The notes: generated from the letters alone by a model not told the origin. DNA of 64,000 nt from Amorphochlora amoebiformis (GCA_054601695.1 BAAHQB010000103.1:62001-126000); one strand, 5' to 3'. Numbered from the stretch's first letter, positions 1 through 47,656 are shown. Numbers and translations: made by a program.

Positions 1-24
1 ACATATATACAATATACTTATCAG

Positions 25-12970
<12,946 letters not shown>

Positions 12971-13593
12971 CGGCTGTACCATAGCTATAATATAGCACTA
13001 GATTTACTAAGCAGAAGTCGTCTGCGGCTTGTACAGCTTTTATACTTCGGGGAATTCAAAAGCAAATAAATTTAACCGTAGTTATAATGAAACTTACCTA
13101 TTTTAAATTTTCTAGTATATTATCATAGTATAATAATAATACGATTTACAATGTCTACACTGTACATCTAGTGTATAGCTAGTGTTAATACTAGTCAACA
13201 GTTACGATAGATTTGAATTCTGCTTGTACTTGTATAATGTAGCTTAGTACTAAGTAGTGCACCATGTAGCAAGTCCAGGCCATCATGTATAATATATATA
13301 TACATATGTATATATATATTATATATATATATATATCCTCATTTGTCATCCTAAACTTAGAGTTAGATATATATGTATATATGTATATATATATATATGT
13401 ATATATATATAGATATATATTAGACACTAGAAATAGAACAATTTAAGATGTCTGATGATGCATTAACTTATGGGTAAAGCACCCGCGTAGCTTAATTAAT
13501 ACTAGATCAATTATTTCTGATTATGGAACCGGGATCGGCCCTGAACTCAAATTCAAGTCTATTTCTTCATCTTTTTAGGCGCTTCTGTCGGCT
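12971..13593. other. convergent intergenic region, no gene seen
   Basis: This lies between the cfa stop codon and the UMP-CMP kinase stop codon on the other strand. It holds AT-rich unique DNA and (TA)n at about 13290-13420. It must contain the 3' ends of both transcripts. No coding exon with splice borders was found. Confidence 0.7.
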
Positions 13594-16588
<2,995 letters not shown>

Positions 16589-16859
16589 TGCTTGCGAAAA
16601 AAATTAATCTTTCCAGGGAAAATGTCGGGTTTTCTAGGGATTTTCAAGATTACATATCTTTTCGCCACGAAACCGCGAGCTATACCCACACAGAGCCTAC
16701 CCTCAAACGTGAGTGATTCCAAGTGACGGTCACGCAATGGCGAAGCGTGCCCCTTTAGACTGTGGTCCGCATGCAACCAAGCGTCAGCGCACCGAGGTCT
16801 TTCTGTCACCCGTCCCTGACAACGTGTGATGGGCCTTTTTTTTGGCCAATATTCGCTAA
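16589..16859. promoter_or_regulatory. divergent promoter region, UMP-CMP kinase / ankyrin gene
   Basis: 271 bp separate the two start codons. The DNA is of mixed composition with no (TA)n, unlike most non-coding DNA here. It contains a GGCCAAT (CCAAT-box-like) element about 20 bp before the ankyrin ATG and a GTGACGGTCACG imperfect palindrome near 16720. Promoter function is inferred from gene layout only. Confidence 0.6.
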
Positions 16860-17558
16860 ATGTTCGAAGAGTTTGATTCTTTTTCATATCAGTTCCCGCA
16901 AGATAAGTTGCCATCGCTCGGCGAGCTCGTACTGGGGGGGCGTTGTAGTGAGGCAAAAATTCTTCTGAGTCGTCAGCGTGCTGCAATTGATGAACGGGAT
17001 CAGGATGGAATGACTCCGGTAGCTTCATCGGCATGTAATGGGTTCCGAAATTTACATTTCTGTGATCTCAGCTTCTCCAGGCCGTGGGCTTGAAGAATGC
17101 GAAGATGGCCTCCATTCTGATCGAGAACAAAGCCTCTCTAGAAGTCAGGGATCTCGAAGGGCGCACAGCGGTAGTTCATCACCTAGGTGTTGTCATCGCA
17201 CACAATAATTGTAATCTTTTACCTTCTAGCTTGCTATCGCCGCATCAAATGGTTGCATAGAGTCCACCAAGGTTCTTCTGGCAGCCCGAGCAAATCTTGA
17301 GGCCCCCGACTACTCTGGGAGAACCGTTTTGAACCTCGCCGCATGCAACGGCGAGCTGAAGATCCTCGAGTTGCTCATTTCCGAAGGGTAGACTCTTCGA
17401 TATGAACCTCAAAATCATACATATTTCATACATATTTATTCTCTCTCTCTCTCTCTATATATATATAAATATATTAACAAATATACATATATATATATAT
17501 ATATATATAATGTATATATATATGTGTGTGTATATATATTTCTATAATAGATATATTT

Positions 17559-17617
<59 letters not shown>

Positions 17618-18546
17618 ATGTGTATATATATATATATATATATACATATATATTTATATATATAAATATATCTTGTAGAGCTCTGATGGAAGCACGCGAC
17701 GCCGAAAAACGTACCGTCCTTCAAACAGCTGGTTGCAACGGCCATGCTAATATTGTGCGTACTCTTGTCATGCGCAAGGCTAGTTTGGAAGCTGTTGACA
17801 GCAGCAACGAGACGGCTCTCATTATCTCCGCGCGCAAGGGGCACGCACCAGTTGTCAAGACTCTTCTTGAGATGAACGCAAGTGCGTTTCACATCTTGGA
17901 GCACAAGAATGCGCATGGATTTTCAGGTACACTGGTGGGCGTCTACGATTGTAACATTATCTGACTTTGTTTTGGCAGCTCTCTCGTGCTCGTCCTGCTC
18001 CGGCCACTTCGACGTTGTCAACCTCCTGCTCGCAGCTGGTGGTGACATTGAGTCCCGAAGTAACGAAGGATTCACCCCGCTCTTATGCGCCTCGTGCGGA
18101 GGCCGGCAGGAGGTCGTCTCCCTTCTATTAGACCGCAAGGCAAAAATCGAGTCATTCAACAACCATGGAGACACCCCGCTTCTACTCACTGCACTCAAAG
18201 GTCACAAGGATGTCGCAGAAGTTCTTATTCAGCGCGGCGCCAATTTGGAGGCGAAGGAGCGGGATGGTATGACCCCACTCATGGTTGCATCTCTGGAAGG
18301 TTAGTCTACTTAAGTACAGTTAGCACTCTGGCCCGTTAATAATTAATCTTTTACACCTTTAGGTCATGATAAGCTTGTGAAAACATTTCTGGAGGCAGGG
18401 GCGAACATCGAAGCCTCCAACAATGGTGGCACCAGCCTTATGTGCGCCGTTTTCCAGCAGCATAAGAAGGTGAATGTCCAATGCCCTGATAACATGATAT
18501 TATTTACAGGCAAACACCATATAATGTATATACTATGTATATGTAT

Positions 18547-18582
<36 letters not shown>

Positions 18583-18634
18583 CATATATATATATATATA
18601 TATATAAATATATATTGTATAATAGATAATATTT

Positions 18635-18725
<91 letters not shown>

Positions 18726-18767
18726 TATACATATATATATACATATAGTATGCGTGTGTGGGTATTG

Positions 18768-18837
<70 letters not shown>

Positions 18838-18880
18838 ATATGTATATATAAATATATGTATGTATGTGCGCGTATTGAAG

Positions 18881-18954
<74 letters not shown>

Positions 18955-19642
18955 GTATATATATATATATATATACATATATATTTATATTATATATTTA
19001 CACAAACAAAAAGAGTTGAGGATATCTCTGTATACGCAATGACTTGTTCTCTCTCTCAAATGTGGAAGTATGAGAAGTACATGTAGGAATATGAAAAACT
19101 AATCCTAATTGCAGGTCACAGAACTGCTCCTCGAGCACAAAGCCTTCGTCGACCCCCGAAACACTGATGGAGATAGTGCCCTTAAGCTAGCCGCTCGTGA
19201 CCGAAACCGTCATCTCGCCGAGATTCTACTAGATGCTGGCGCTGACTTTCTTATGAAGAACGCGTGGGGAGTGAGCGTTATCGATGAGGTCTTTCATAAC
19301 CTTCGCGCCGCTCGGAACACACAAAATCTAGAGCAAGAATGGGAGCTCTATGGACTCATTTCGCTTTTCACTTTCCATCCTCGTGCCCTGCCTAAGCACC
19401 GTGAGCTTCTGGTTCCCAGGTTCATGACCGAGCTTGTACCCACCTCACAAGAGCAATTGATGCGAAGGGAGTTGTTGTCGGAGATCCGTGATGCTGTGGA
19501 TCACGTCATGGGCGCTGGTGCTCAGAAGTGGATGCCAAAGGAATTCGTTCGCATAGTGTCTACAAGCATATTTGAATACGTGGACAACTGCTGCGTCGTT
19601 CTTCGGGAGATAAGCCGTCACGTAAACTCCATGTCGATGTAG
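16860..19642 (+). CDS. ankyrin-repeat protein, 539 aa, 7 exons
   Basis: Exons: 16860-17018, 17072-17170, 17230-17387, 17679-17926, 17979-18299, 18363-18469, 19115-19642, with GT-AG borders and continuous phase. About 12 ankyrin repeats run from roughly residue 25 to 420. Examples of the G-x-T-P/A-L-x-x-A core are [52 protein letters not shown] and [14 protein letters not shown]. Ankyrin repeats bind partner proteins. The C-terminal 120 residues (about 420-539) are non-repeat, helical-looking and unrecognised, ending in a short Ser/Met-rich tail. No signal peptide or membrane segment is seen. Long introns 17388-17678 and 18470-19114 carry (TA)n; the other four are 52-63 nt and TA-free. The role cannot be named from sequence; a scaffold or adaptor function is the usual expectation. 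Confidence 0.92.
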
Positions 19643-19914
19643 CATACAAGCACAAGGAATTCTCAACTAATTTCGGGACCAAAGACAATTTTCGAGCTCA
19701 GGAGCACGTGAGGCCCGGGAAGCAAGTTTCCAAACCACATCTACGTGTACCATAGTCATCGTTTTTTTTATTTGGCCGTTGAACAGAAATTTGAATATAC
19801 CTTCAATATAAGTTAAATAACTTGTGAAAAAAATTGAATTCGAACCAGTTCTTAGATCTACAGTGTATTTCAATCTATCAGCTCAGTGAGTGCTATACTG
19901 TATCATCTAGGTCA

Positions 19915-19958
<44 letters not shown>

Positions 19959-20662
19959 TGATATGTATATATATATATATATACTAGATATATATAATCT
20001 AGATAATATATATATATATATATATATATACTAGATATATATATGTACACACAACATATATATATATATATAATTGTGTATATACACATATATATGTGTG
20101 AACATGTATGTGTGTATGTGTGGGTGTGCATAGCCTAGAAATGATCATATATTCAATGACTGAACAAGAGAAATTTACAATATTACTCCAGTGCGCCATT
20201 ATCGTACGTACGTAGATCTCTAGCGCTATAGCTATAGCTAGGTCCGGATGATCATCTAGATCTACTAGATCTTGTAGATCAGTACAGTAGTAGTCGGTCA
20301 CGGTCTATCTGGTTACTAGGTTAGGATCGCTGACAAAAAATAAGTCGGAACAAACGGCCTACTTAGCATGCGCAACATGTTAGCAAGGTTTACTAGCTAG
20401 GTTTAGTAGAAATATGCAATCGGATTCCCGGGTGCGCGTGCCTGGGAAGGATTAGGAAATACTGCTTGGGCGTAAGATTTCGTTGATGATGGAGGGTAAA
20501 TTTATGTTCATGTCTTCAGCGCCACGTAAGATAGGCCTCAGCGTGGAATAAGTTCCGAATAACTTTTGCAATTCTAGAAATTAGGACACTGCATGACACG
20601 GATGTCTCATTTCCGAACCTCCTACGGTCGGAGGTTGCCCTCACCGGAAATAATCCCCACCC
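19643..20662. other. intergenic region, ankyrin gene to Ser/Arg-rich gene
   Basis: It holds (TA)n at about 19918-20090, then a patch of short overlapping palindromes near 20215-20290 (repeated AGATCTAGATC / TAGCTATAGCTA-type motifs), then about 350 bp of mixed-composition DNA that probably carries the promoter and 5' UTR of the next gene. No exon was identified. Confidence 0.6.
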
Positions 20663-25744
<5,082 letters not shown>

Positions 25745-25804
25745 TCTAACGTGAGTTTTGTATCTTTTCGTGGATCTTTTAAGGCTGGAATAAGCACTTC
25801 GCGA

Positions 25805-38045
<12,241 letters not shown>

Positions 38046-38265
38046 TTTGAAGATTTGCGTGGTGGTAAACCTCGTTTGGTTTTGTGCGGTGTTGGTTGCA
38101 GTCTGCGATGTCATTTAAACGATATTTGTCAATATTACGTGCCATCAGACTAGACTGAGATTGAGATATAGCATTAATTACATTTTCAACTGATTTATCA
38201 AGACTATGAGCTCTATATAATACATGTTTTGTGTATATATGCTTGTGTGCTATATATCAGCATTG

Positions 38266-38381
<116 letters not shown>

Positions 38382-38421
38382 CATATGAGTGTATATATAT
38401 AGATATAAATATGAAATATAT

Positions 38422-38467
<46 letters not shown>

Positions 38468-38472
38468 TGTGA

Positions 38473-38564
<92 letters not shown>

Positions 38565-38602
38565 ACACATATATATAATGTATGTACATCATGATATATA
38601 CG

Positions 38603-38640
<38 letters not shown>

Positions 38641-38677
38641 CTATACAACAATCAATATATATATACAGATATATATA

Positions 38678-38727
<50 letters not shown>

Positions 38728-39140
38728 TGTGTGTGTATCCAATAAACTAAATAAATTTGCTATATATTTATATTATAGTATATATTGGCCTCATTGAATA
38801 TTTATCATGAGTCGACTACTAGACTAGTAGGTATGCTAACTATCTATATAGCCTATGATCAGAGTACTATGATACTTACTGTTGATAAATTGTATTATAA
38901 GCAATAATAATATGTGTCACCGGTATAGACTATGATATAATACAGTACAGGTTTTACGTCTAGCCATGTACACATACGGTACGGTAATTGCATATGATAC
39001 AAGGCTACGATCGGATAATATTGTGTACTACAGTGTATGTACTTGTATGCGTCTTATAACTACTATAACTACATGCAGATTAGATTCTAAGTACGTACTA
39101 GACGTTATATACGTAAATTCATACACCTATCGTATACCAG

Positions 39141-39325
39141 TATTACGTGCATACGTACGTATCACGGTACGCATGCGTGTACATACGTATCACGGTACGC
39201 ATGCGTGCGTGTACATACGTATCACGGTACGCATGCGTGTACTGCATGTACATATGTAAACGTATGTGAAGTTCAACTCTTGTACAATTGTACTTTTCAC
39301 GTACGTATCACGGAATGCGTGCGCG
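39141..39325. repeat. tandem palindromic repeat, about 28-34-bp unit
   Basis: Three adjacent copies of ACGTATCACGGTACGCATGC followed by GTGTACATAC, with a fourth degenerate copy near 39299. Each unit contains the palindromes GCATGC and GTAC. Confidence 0.85.
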
Positions 39326-39603
39326 TACGACTAGAAGGACGTATTATGTCACGTTAACGTACGTGAATTTTAATTTTGTATTTAATTCACCGTATTCTAC
39401 TTGTAGTTCTAATTAACTTCTAATACGTTGTAGTCGTTGAGATATACGTATACACTAGATATGTACTGGCTATAGCCTGGTTAGTAGACCTAGCCTTAGT
39501 CTGCACAAACTGGCCACACTAGTACTAGTATAGGGGTATCGAAATTCAAATATACATCAAACAAATTATCATCGTATAAATCTACTAGTACTCGTATGTA
39601 TAC

Positions 39604-39653
<50 letters not shown>

Positions 39654-39690
39654 ATGTATATATGTATAAAAATCTAGTATACATATCTAG

Positions 39691-39724
<34 letters not shown>

Positions 39725-39729
39725 ACATG

Positions 39730-39762
<33 letters not shown>

Positions 39763-39769
39763 ACACACA

Positions 39770-39901
<132 letters not shown>

Positions 39902-39960
39902 TATATATATATATTATATATATATATAATAGATATACATAGAATATCTAGAATATACAC

Positions 39961-39998
<38 letters not shown>

Positions 39999-40082
39999 GG
40001 ATAATACATACTATGATATATATATGTGTAGTACATATATATATACAGTATATATACACTATAAACTATGTATATATATGTA

Positions 40083-40163
<81 letters not shown>

Positions 40164-40234
40164 CATATAGTATATATATATATATATATACGTATTTATA
40201 TTATATACATATGTATATATATATATATATATAT

Positions 40235-40279
<45 letters not shown>

Positions 40280-40465
40280 ATATATATATACATATGTACA
40301 TATATATTATTCCTTATTATTATCATACACGTATATGAAATTGAACTCTTATGTACCCATACATGTTTGAATTAGTTGTGTGATATGATAATCCAATTTA
40401 CTGGTGTCATAATCTACATTGTATTATGCATGCTCGCCGCAGAGGAGCTAAAACCACACATATCC

Positions 40466-40556
40466 CACGTTCTGAATCTCCCACGCTCTGAATCTTCCAC
40501 GCTCTGAATCTCCCACGCTCTGAATCTCCCACGCTCTGAATCTCCCACACACTTTG
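40466..40556. repeat. minisatellite, 16-bp unit, about 5-6 copies
   Basis: Copies of CCCACGCTCTGAATCT with single-base variants, starting about 65 bp beyond the stop codon of the Gln-rich gene, so probably within its 3' UTR or terminator region. Confidence 0.92.
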
Positions 40557-40619
40557 TTTTTCCGTAACCTCACACGTCGACCCACAATTCCACAATCAGT
40601 CAGTCTACCAAACCGCTTC

Positions 40620-42214
40620 TTAACTGGTGGGCATTCCAATCGTGTGTTGGTTACTCCCACTGCCAGGCATGGGAACCTGCAACATTACATAAGTTTTTGC
40701 CTTTGCGCTATTCATTTTGGGTATACCTGAGGAACCTCCGGGTTCTGTCCTGGTGCGCTCGGTACTTCCGTCTGGGGTTGTGGTACCTGGGGCTGCTGTT
40801 GTTGTGCCATCTGCATGGCGAAGTTATTCGAGCCCGCCAGAGCGTTAAAGGCCATCTGTTGAGGTGGTTCCTGCATGTTAAACGAAAGTTTAAGATTCAT
40901 CAATAGTATCAAGTTAAAACTCTCAAACCGTGCGCTGCTTCTTTGTTGGTGGCTGTTCTTGTTGTTCAGCCACGCCAAATCCTTGCTGGGGAACAGTATT
41001 AGTAGCAGCAGCCGCCGCTTGCTGTTGCATGAGCTGTTGTTGCACAAACTGCTGCTGAATCTGCTCTTGAGTCTGTTAGATGTGTATCCATATCAGTCAG
41101 AAGTTATTTTTCTTTCGAGTTTTTCTTATCACCTGCTGTTGACTTTGCTGAGTTTGAACCGGGGGCTGTGGAGGCTGTATGTAAGGCAATCAATAAATAT
41201 ACTGGCGTAGATCACAAATTTCAAATTGTGAACCTGCGGAGGAGGTGGTTGCTGTTGCTGTTGTGCAGGTTGGCGCTGGCGAACCACGTTGGGAGGGGCA
41301 CCGGTCTGAGAAAGGATGAACTTTATCCAGGGTAAGATACCGTGCTGTTTGAGTTACCTTGGGTACAACTCCTTCCTGAGCTGCAAGCTCCGCGTACAAG
41401 CGCTCAGAACGAATACGATAAGGACCTGCAGAATTTATCTGAGGTTCGAAGTCATCTTTGTACTTTATCTCTACAATACCTCGTGGGCGACCCTTGTCCT
41501 TCCTTGTCTTGCGTGCACGACGAACGCCCATTATGGGTGTCTGAGAGTGGTTTCGTATTGATTACACGTGGTCAATCAAGCTATTTGAGCTGTGGGAATA
41601 CCTGGCCAGGGACTGCACCGGGATTGGCAACCCCCTGATTCATAGCGTACATCTGCTGGCGAGAAGCCATGGCCTGCTGGAGCTGCAGGGCCATGCGATG
41701 GATATAGGACCACTGAAGAGATGTGTGTCAAATACAAATGCTTTTGAGATTTGATGGTCGAAAAACGTGTAAGTTTAAATACCTGATTGACAGGGTTAAC
41801 CATCGGGACAGCCACTCGGAACGGTGTCCCGGGCTTTGCTCCTTCAGGAACCGCCACTTGGTAGTAGACACCGTTGGGAGCCGCAAAAGTAACCTTCTGA
41901 CCTGGTTTAGCGTTTTCCGGTACGTGGAGAAGCATCTGCTGGACTTGTGAACCGGCATCCTTTGCATCCGCAACGCCATCTTGGCCGGGGCCACCTGGTT
42001 GAGTCTGTACGCTGGTTCCGTTAGTCACTCCTACGGAAGGAGGAGGAGCCGGTTGCCCAGGGTTATTGGTAGGCATTTGAACATTCGGGACGGCTTGGGA
42101 AGAAGCTGCTTGATCGGGAGGTTGGGGGAGTTGGCCGGACAATCCGTTTGAAGGCATGGAGTTTGCTTCGTGCTTCGTTTCGAGCTGTGGAGGAGCAGGG
42201 TTTGTTGGGTCCAT
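40620..42214 (-). CDS. Gln/Pro-rich protein with PGQ/VP-type domain, probably nuclear, 376 aa, 9 exons
   Basis: Exons in transcript order: 42214-41783, 41712-41602, 41540-41480, 41425-41358, 41305-41234, 41174-41133, 41072-40929, 40870-40727, 40676-40620. All eight introns are 50-70 nt and TA-free. Residues about 90-142 hold a doubled motif (HVPENAKPGQKVTF...VAVPEGAKPGTPFRVAVP) seen in many algal and protist proteins with unknown function. A basic stretch (GVRRARKTRKDKGRPRG) looks like a nuclear localisation signal, and its GRP core resembles an AT-hook. A second basic cluster is TKKQRT. The rest is Gln/Pro/Ala-rich, like co-activator or transcription-factor activation regions. No signal peptide is seen. 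A transcriptional or chromatin role is inference; no family is firmly recognised. It shares a 329-bp divergent promoter with the plastid gene. Confidence 0.87.
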
Positions 42215-42543
42215 ACTTTGAGGCAGTTATTCCCTGCGGAAAAAGATGTTTAAAATCTATTCAAGACGTCCTCGTTCGCCGCCCAACCGTCCCAATCTCA
42301 CCTTCGACCCTCTCGGCGCGGCAGCGTCAAACTGCCGACTATTTTCACAAAAAATTAATAAAAATTTAGGCGATTTCCTAGAAAGTTTAGGCGATTTCTC
42401 GGCGATTAAATATTTCATTATGTCGCAAACCGGTTTTCTTAAATATCGCCTTCAAGAGCAGGAGAAGTCACACACCCCTATGTCACGTCTGTCACGCTGC
42501 AACGTCACATCGAGCATTATTTCCTCTGGTTCGAGTCTGCGAG
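42215..42543. promoter_or_regulatory. divergent promoter region, Gln-rich gene / BchJ-like gene
   Basis: 329 bp between the two ATGs, without (TA)n. It contains two close copies of TTTAGGCGATTTC (around 42366-42400) and, next to the BchJ-like side, three TGTCACG/CGTCAC-type motifs (42480-42512). Function is inferred from gene layout. Confidence 0.6.
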
Positions 42544-43211
42544 ATGGCCGTCCGTAATCTATCCCCCTTGCCTGTGCTAGCCGTAGCCGCTTCGGTGGCG
42601 CTGCTCGTATTCTTTTTCCAGCAGCCTTACTCAGCCACTCTTAGTAAGTTGAAAAGTTATCCGTGATGATTTGGTAATAACAAAGCGCGATATCTCATAC
42701 CCCCCACAACACAGAATCATCGGTATCCAGGGCCTCGCGCACTATGCCGACAGTTGTGGGTATGCGGGCCTCCGGAATTTCCCCAATTTGCCCTCAGAAT
42801 TCGCTGGGTCGTGTCTTCATGGGCCAGAAGCTGGGACCGAGGAAGGTAGAATAGCTGCAGTGTTGTATGGGGATCTGGTAAATTTCGTTGAATTTCTCAG
42901 CTGGTAAATGGCTCTGATAGAACAGACATCTGCCTGACATTTGCCTTAGGATACTACTCAACGTATGACTATGTCGGCTACGGTTGCGAACGAGGAGTCT
43001 AAAGGTAGCAGCTCAACCGTGTCCAAACCTACACAAAGAGCTGGCTTACTGTTTAGCCTCTATCCCACACTTTCCAGCTTTCCCAATAAACTTTAAGAAC
43101 ACTCCTGGATTGCGCACGGATTTACACCTTTGGTTTACGATGTTTCATACATATATACACACATATGCATATATATACATATACACACACATACACATAT
43201 GCGTACACATA

Positions 43212-43280
<69 letters not shown>

Positions 43281-43362
43281 ATATATAATATATGCATATG
43301 TATTTATATGTATATGTACATAATATACATATATACATACATACACATATACATATATATAC

Positions 43363-43407
<45 letters not shown>

Positions 43408-43651
43408 ATATATAATATGTATGTATATTATGCACGTATAACCCTGGAGAGATATAGACAGGGAGAGAAGGGGGGGGGAATGGGAGATGAATAGGCAGTG
43501 AGATGAGTTTTGAGTACCATGAGGAAGAGATCGATAGATGGAGGGAGAGAGAGTGTAAAGAGGGAGAGATGAACACATAAATATATATACATATATATAT
43601 ACACATATATATATATATATATATACACACACATACATAATAGATACAGAT

Positions 43652-43707
<56 letters not shown>

Positions 43708-44417
43708 TTTTATGTCCCTCCACCGAACAATACAACAGAAGTGGGACTCGCACGTGTGGGTCCCAACACCCTCATCCAAACCGTCGGAGCTCTCAAGGAT
43801 CGATATGGAAATGAGGAGGTAACAATATCACTTCACATATTACATCCGCAGAAACCAAATGCAATTGAACATTGGAGGGGAGGTTCGGTTTCGTTGCTTT
43901 AATAACAGACCGCCTGACCCTTCTAGAACATCAATGAGGGTTATGGCTAGGGTTGAAAAAAGGATTGGGAAGTAGGTGCGGGCGTTGGGGTAAATCTGAT
44001 GTCACTGTGAGTGACGCATTACAACTTAAACCGTACTTAGGCCGCTGATTTGCTCAAGCGCGCGGGATTTGAATATCTCGCTGATGATTTGCCGACGTCT
44101 ATGGTTCAGGTCGGTTACCTGCATATATCACCTAACATACCCTAATCCTAACCTAACCCTAACCCTAACCTAACCTATGCCCAGTGCTAACCCCATCCTA
44201 ACCCCAGCGCACGCTAAACTGTATGTGTATGTATGCAATGTGTGTGTGTGCTATTGGTTCAGTGTAGGTTATAAGAATATATGTACGTATGAAAACGTTA
44301 GTATTGAAATAGTTTCTGATTTGGGTGTTTTGATGTATGTTTAGGAGATGAACTTTCACAATCTCTTGAAGGGATTAAAACCGCAAATTGGAGACGAGGA
44401 GCTATCGCGTAGGATGA

Positions 44418-44466
<49 letters not shown>

Positions 44467-44579
44467 GTGTGTGTGTGTTGTACTATATGTGTGTATAGAT
44501 AGAAATATGTGTATAGATATGAAAATATAGCGCAATGTACATGTTAGCATATGCATATATATGCAATGTACATGTTAGC

Positions 44580-44634
<55 letters not shown>

Positions 44635-45070
44635 GTAAAACATGCACATGCATATGTACATATATTTGTAAATATGTAATACACGTATATATATACATTA
44701 TAAATATATATATATATTATATATATACATATTATATATTATATATACTTGCATACAGATATAGTAATTATACACATATACATATCATATGTATAGATAT
44801 ATATATAGGTAGATATTTAGGTATATATTTGTTATACATATATATATATATATTATATATATATATGGAAATATCATGTTATATAAATATAGATATATTT
44901 TACAACACACGTACAATGTATTACACATAGATTATCTTCAGTCTTTCCCTCGTTTTTCCTCCTCTCCTCTCTCCTCTCTCTCTCCGTCTGCCTCTCTCCA
45001 TCTCATCCTCTCCGTGTCTGCACCCTTCTCTCCTCTTTTCTCTCCTTTTTCCCCTCTCTTCTCTATATAT

Positions 45071-45126
<56 letters not shown>

Positions 45127-45405
45127 TATATATGTATATAATATGTATATATATATATATATATATTATATGTACACATGAACATTATGTACATATGTTT
45201 CGTCTTCCACAAATACTATACATGCATATATACATATATACATATATATATATATATACATATGTATAAATATATACATAAATAGATCTGCATATACATT
45301 TGATGTACACAAATACTATTCAGAAATTCTATTCGCCGCCGGGTCTGGAACTGCCCAATACCTCCTCAAGGTTCGTATCCCTGGCTTCTTTCAGGTAAAA
45401 GGCTC

Positions 45406-45462
<57 letters not shown>

Positions 45463-45821
45463 TTGTCTGGATTTATATATATATATATATACATGTATAT
45501 CTATTGCCATATATGTGAATATATCTATTTATAGATATAGATACAATTATGCGTACTATAACTGTAAATTTTTACATATATACACATATGCAGACATATC
45601 TATATACAATACATACATATGTAGTATATACTCTCTTATCTTGAGGTATGTTTCCCAGGAACTAGTTAAGATTTTGCCGCGAAAACCTGCGCTTCAGCTT
45701 CTGCTGTTTGCTATCGGCAAGGCGGGTGCTTGGACATTCAGGGGTGAGATAGACATATTTCTAAACACATATATACTTCCATATTATGTATAAATATATA
45801 TATATGTATATTATATATATA

Positions 45822-45859
<38 letters not shown>

Positions 45860-45955
45860 TATGAATTCTATATAATATCTGTATGTGTGTGTATAGTATA
45901 CATATATATATACATATATATATATGTAATATATATATATATATGTATGTATATA

Positions 45956-45986
<31 letters not shown>

Positions 45987-46131
45987 CATATATAGATTAT
46001 AATACATCAAACATATGTTAAAAATATTTAGGTATGTAGTACACTACACGTTAAAACGTACGATACGAATATGTAAAATTGTTATATATATTATATACAC
46101 ATATATATATATAGGCAAAACATATATGTAC

Positions 46132-46164
<33 letters not shown>

Positions 46165-46859
46165 ATATATGCAAAACATATATATATATATACATACATA
46201 CATATATATATACATATAAATATATATTTTTCTATACACGTATGCATGTGAGTTCATAAATAGCTATAATGCTACTCCCATCATGTAGCCCGCTCTCTAC
46301 TTGTTCTCAGTCAATATCTTTCTTTCTCCCTCTCTCTGTCTCTCTTTTCTCTCTTCATCTCCTTTCTATCTTTCCACACTTCCCCTCACCTCCTTCTCTA
46401 CTCCTATCCCACTCCCTCTTTCTTTCTCTCTCTCCCCTCTCGCTCTCTCTTTCTCTCTCTCTCTCTCTCTTCCTCTCTCTCTCTTCCTCTCTCTCTCTTC
46501 CTCTCTCTCTCTTCCTCTCTCTCTCTTCCTCTCTCTCTCTTAGATAATATATTATCACCACCATCCCCTCGGAAATAATGACCTCACCGTCCTCAGGGAG
46601 CGGAGAATACTACACCGTCGATACCGCTAATGGGGTCGATATTCACGTGTCTGTCAAGTATCCGAGTCTTCCACTCGTCTCCAACTTCTATCGTGGAGTC
46701 TTTGACTACTTAATACACACTCTGGTGAGGACTTTTTGTTTTCTATATTTTTGTTTCTCTGTCGACTTTTTTAGGATGCATTTTTGGGTGGGGTTTGAGG
46801 GTTGAGTTGCATGGTTTGGGTATATGAAGGTTTATGGTATGTACCGATTAATAGTGAAA

Positions 46860-46906
<47 letters not shown>

Positions 46907-46950
46907 TAAACTAGACGATGAATTATATATATATATATATATAATATATA

Positions 46951-46981
<31 letters not shown>

Positions 46982-47210
46982 ATATATCTATATTACATAT
47001 ATATACATATATATATATATACATATGTACATATTTAACTATGTATTACATATACTAAAATACATATATATATATATATATAATATATATATATATATAA
47101 TAAAATATAGTATGTTTTATATAATGAATACTGCAGACATAGATCCACAGGATGAGCTATATATTTATATTATATGTATACATGCATATGTATATATGTA
47201 TATTATATAC

Positions 47211-47267
<57 letters not shown>

Positions 47268-47602
47268 ATGTGTGTGCACATGTGTAAGCGTATATGTGTA
47301 TACATGACGTATGCGAACACACACATACACATTACACACATATATGTGTATACACACATATTATATATAAAATATTAATTTATATACATATATAACTATA
47401 TACCTTTTGTAATTCGTAGGATAACCCTAATACTATACAATCTTTAATTTAACCTTATTTAATACAAGTATATTCATTTATATATATATATATATATATA
47501 TGTATATGTATATATACTTATCTATATGTACCTACATACATGTATTATAAGTAAATCTACACTAATACATATATACATATATATATATATGTGTGTGTGT
47601 GT

Positions 47603-47656
<54 letters not shown>

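Noticed and set aside
41316-41638. Plus-strand ORFs over the Gln-rich gene
   Set aside because: They are shadows. The minus strand has nine phase-compatible exons with proper splice sites and biased composition.
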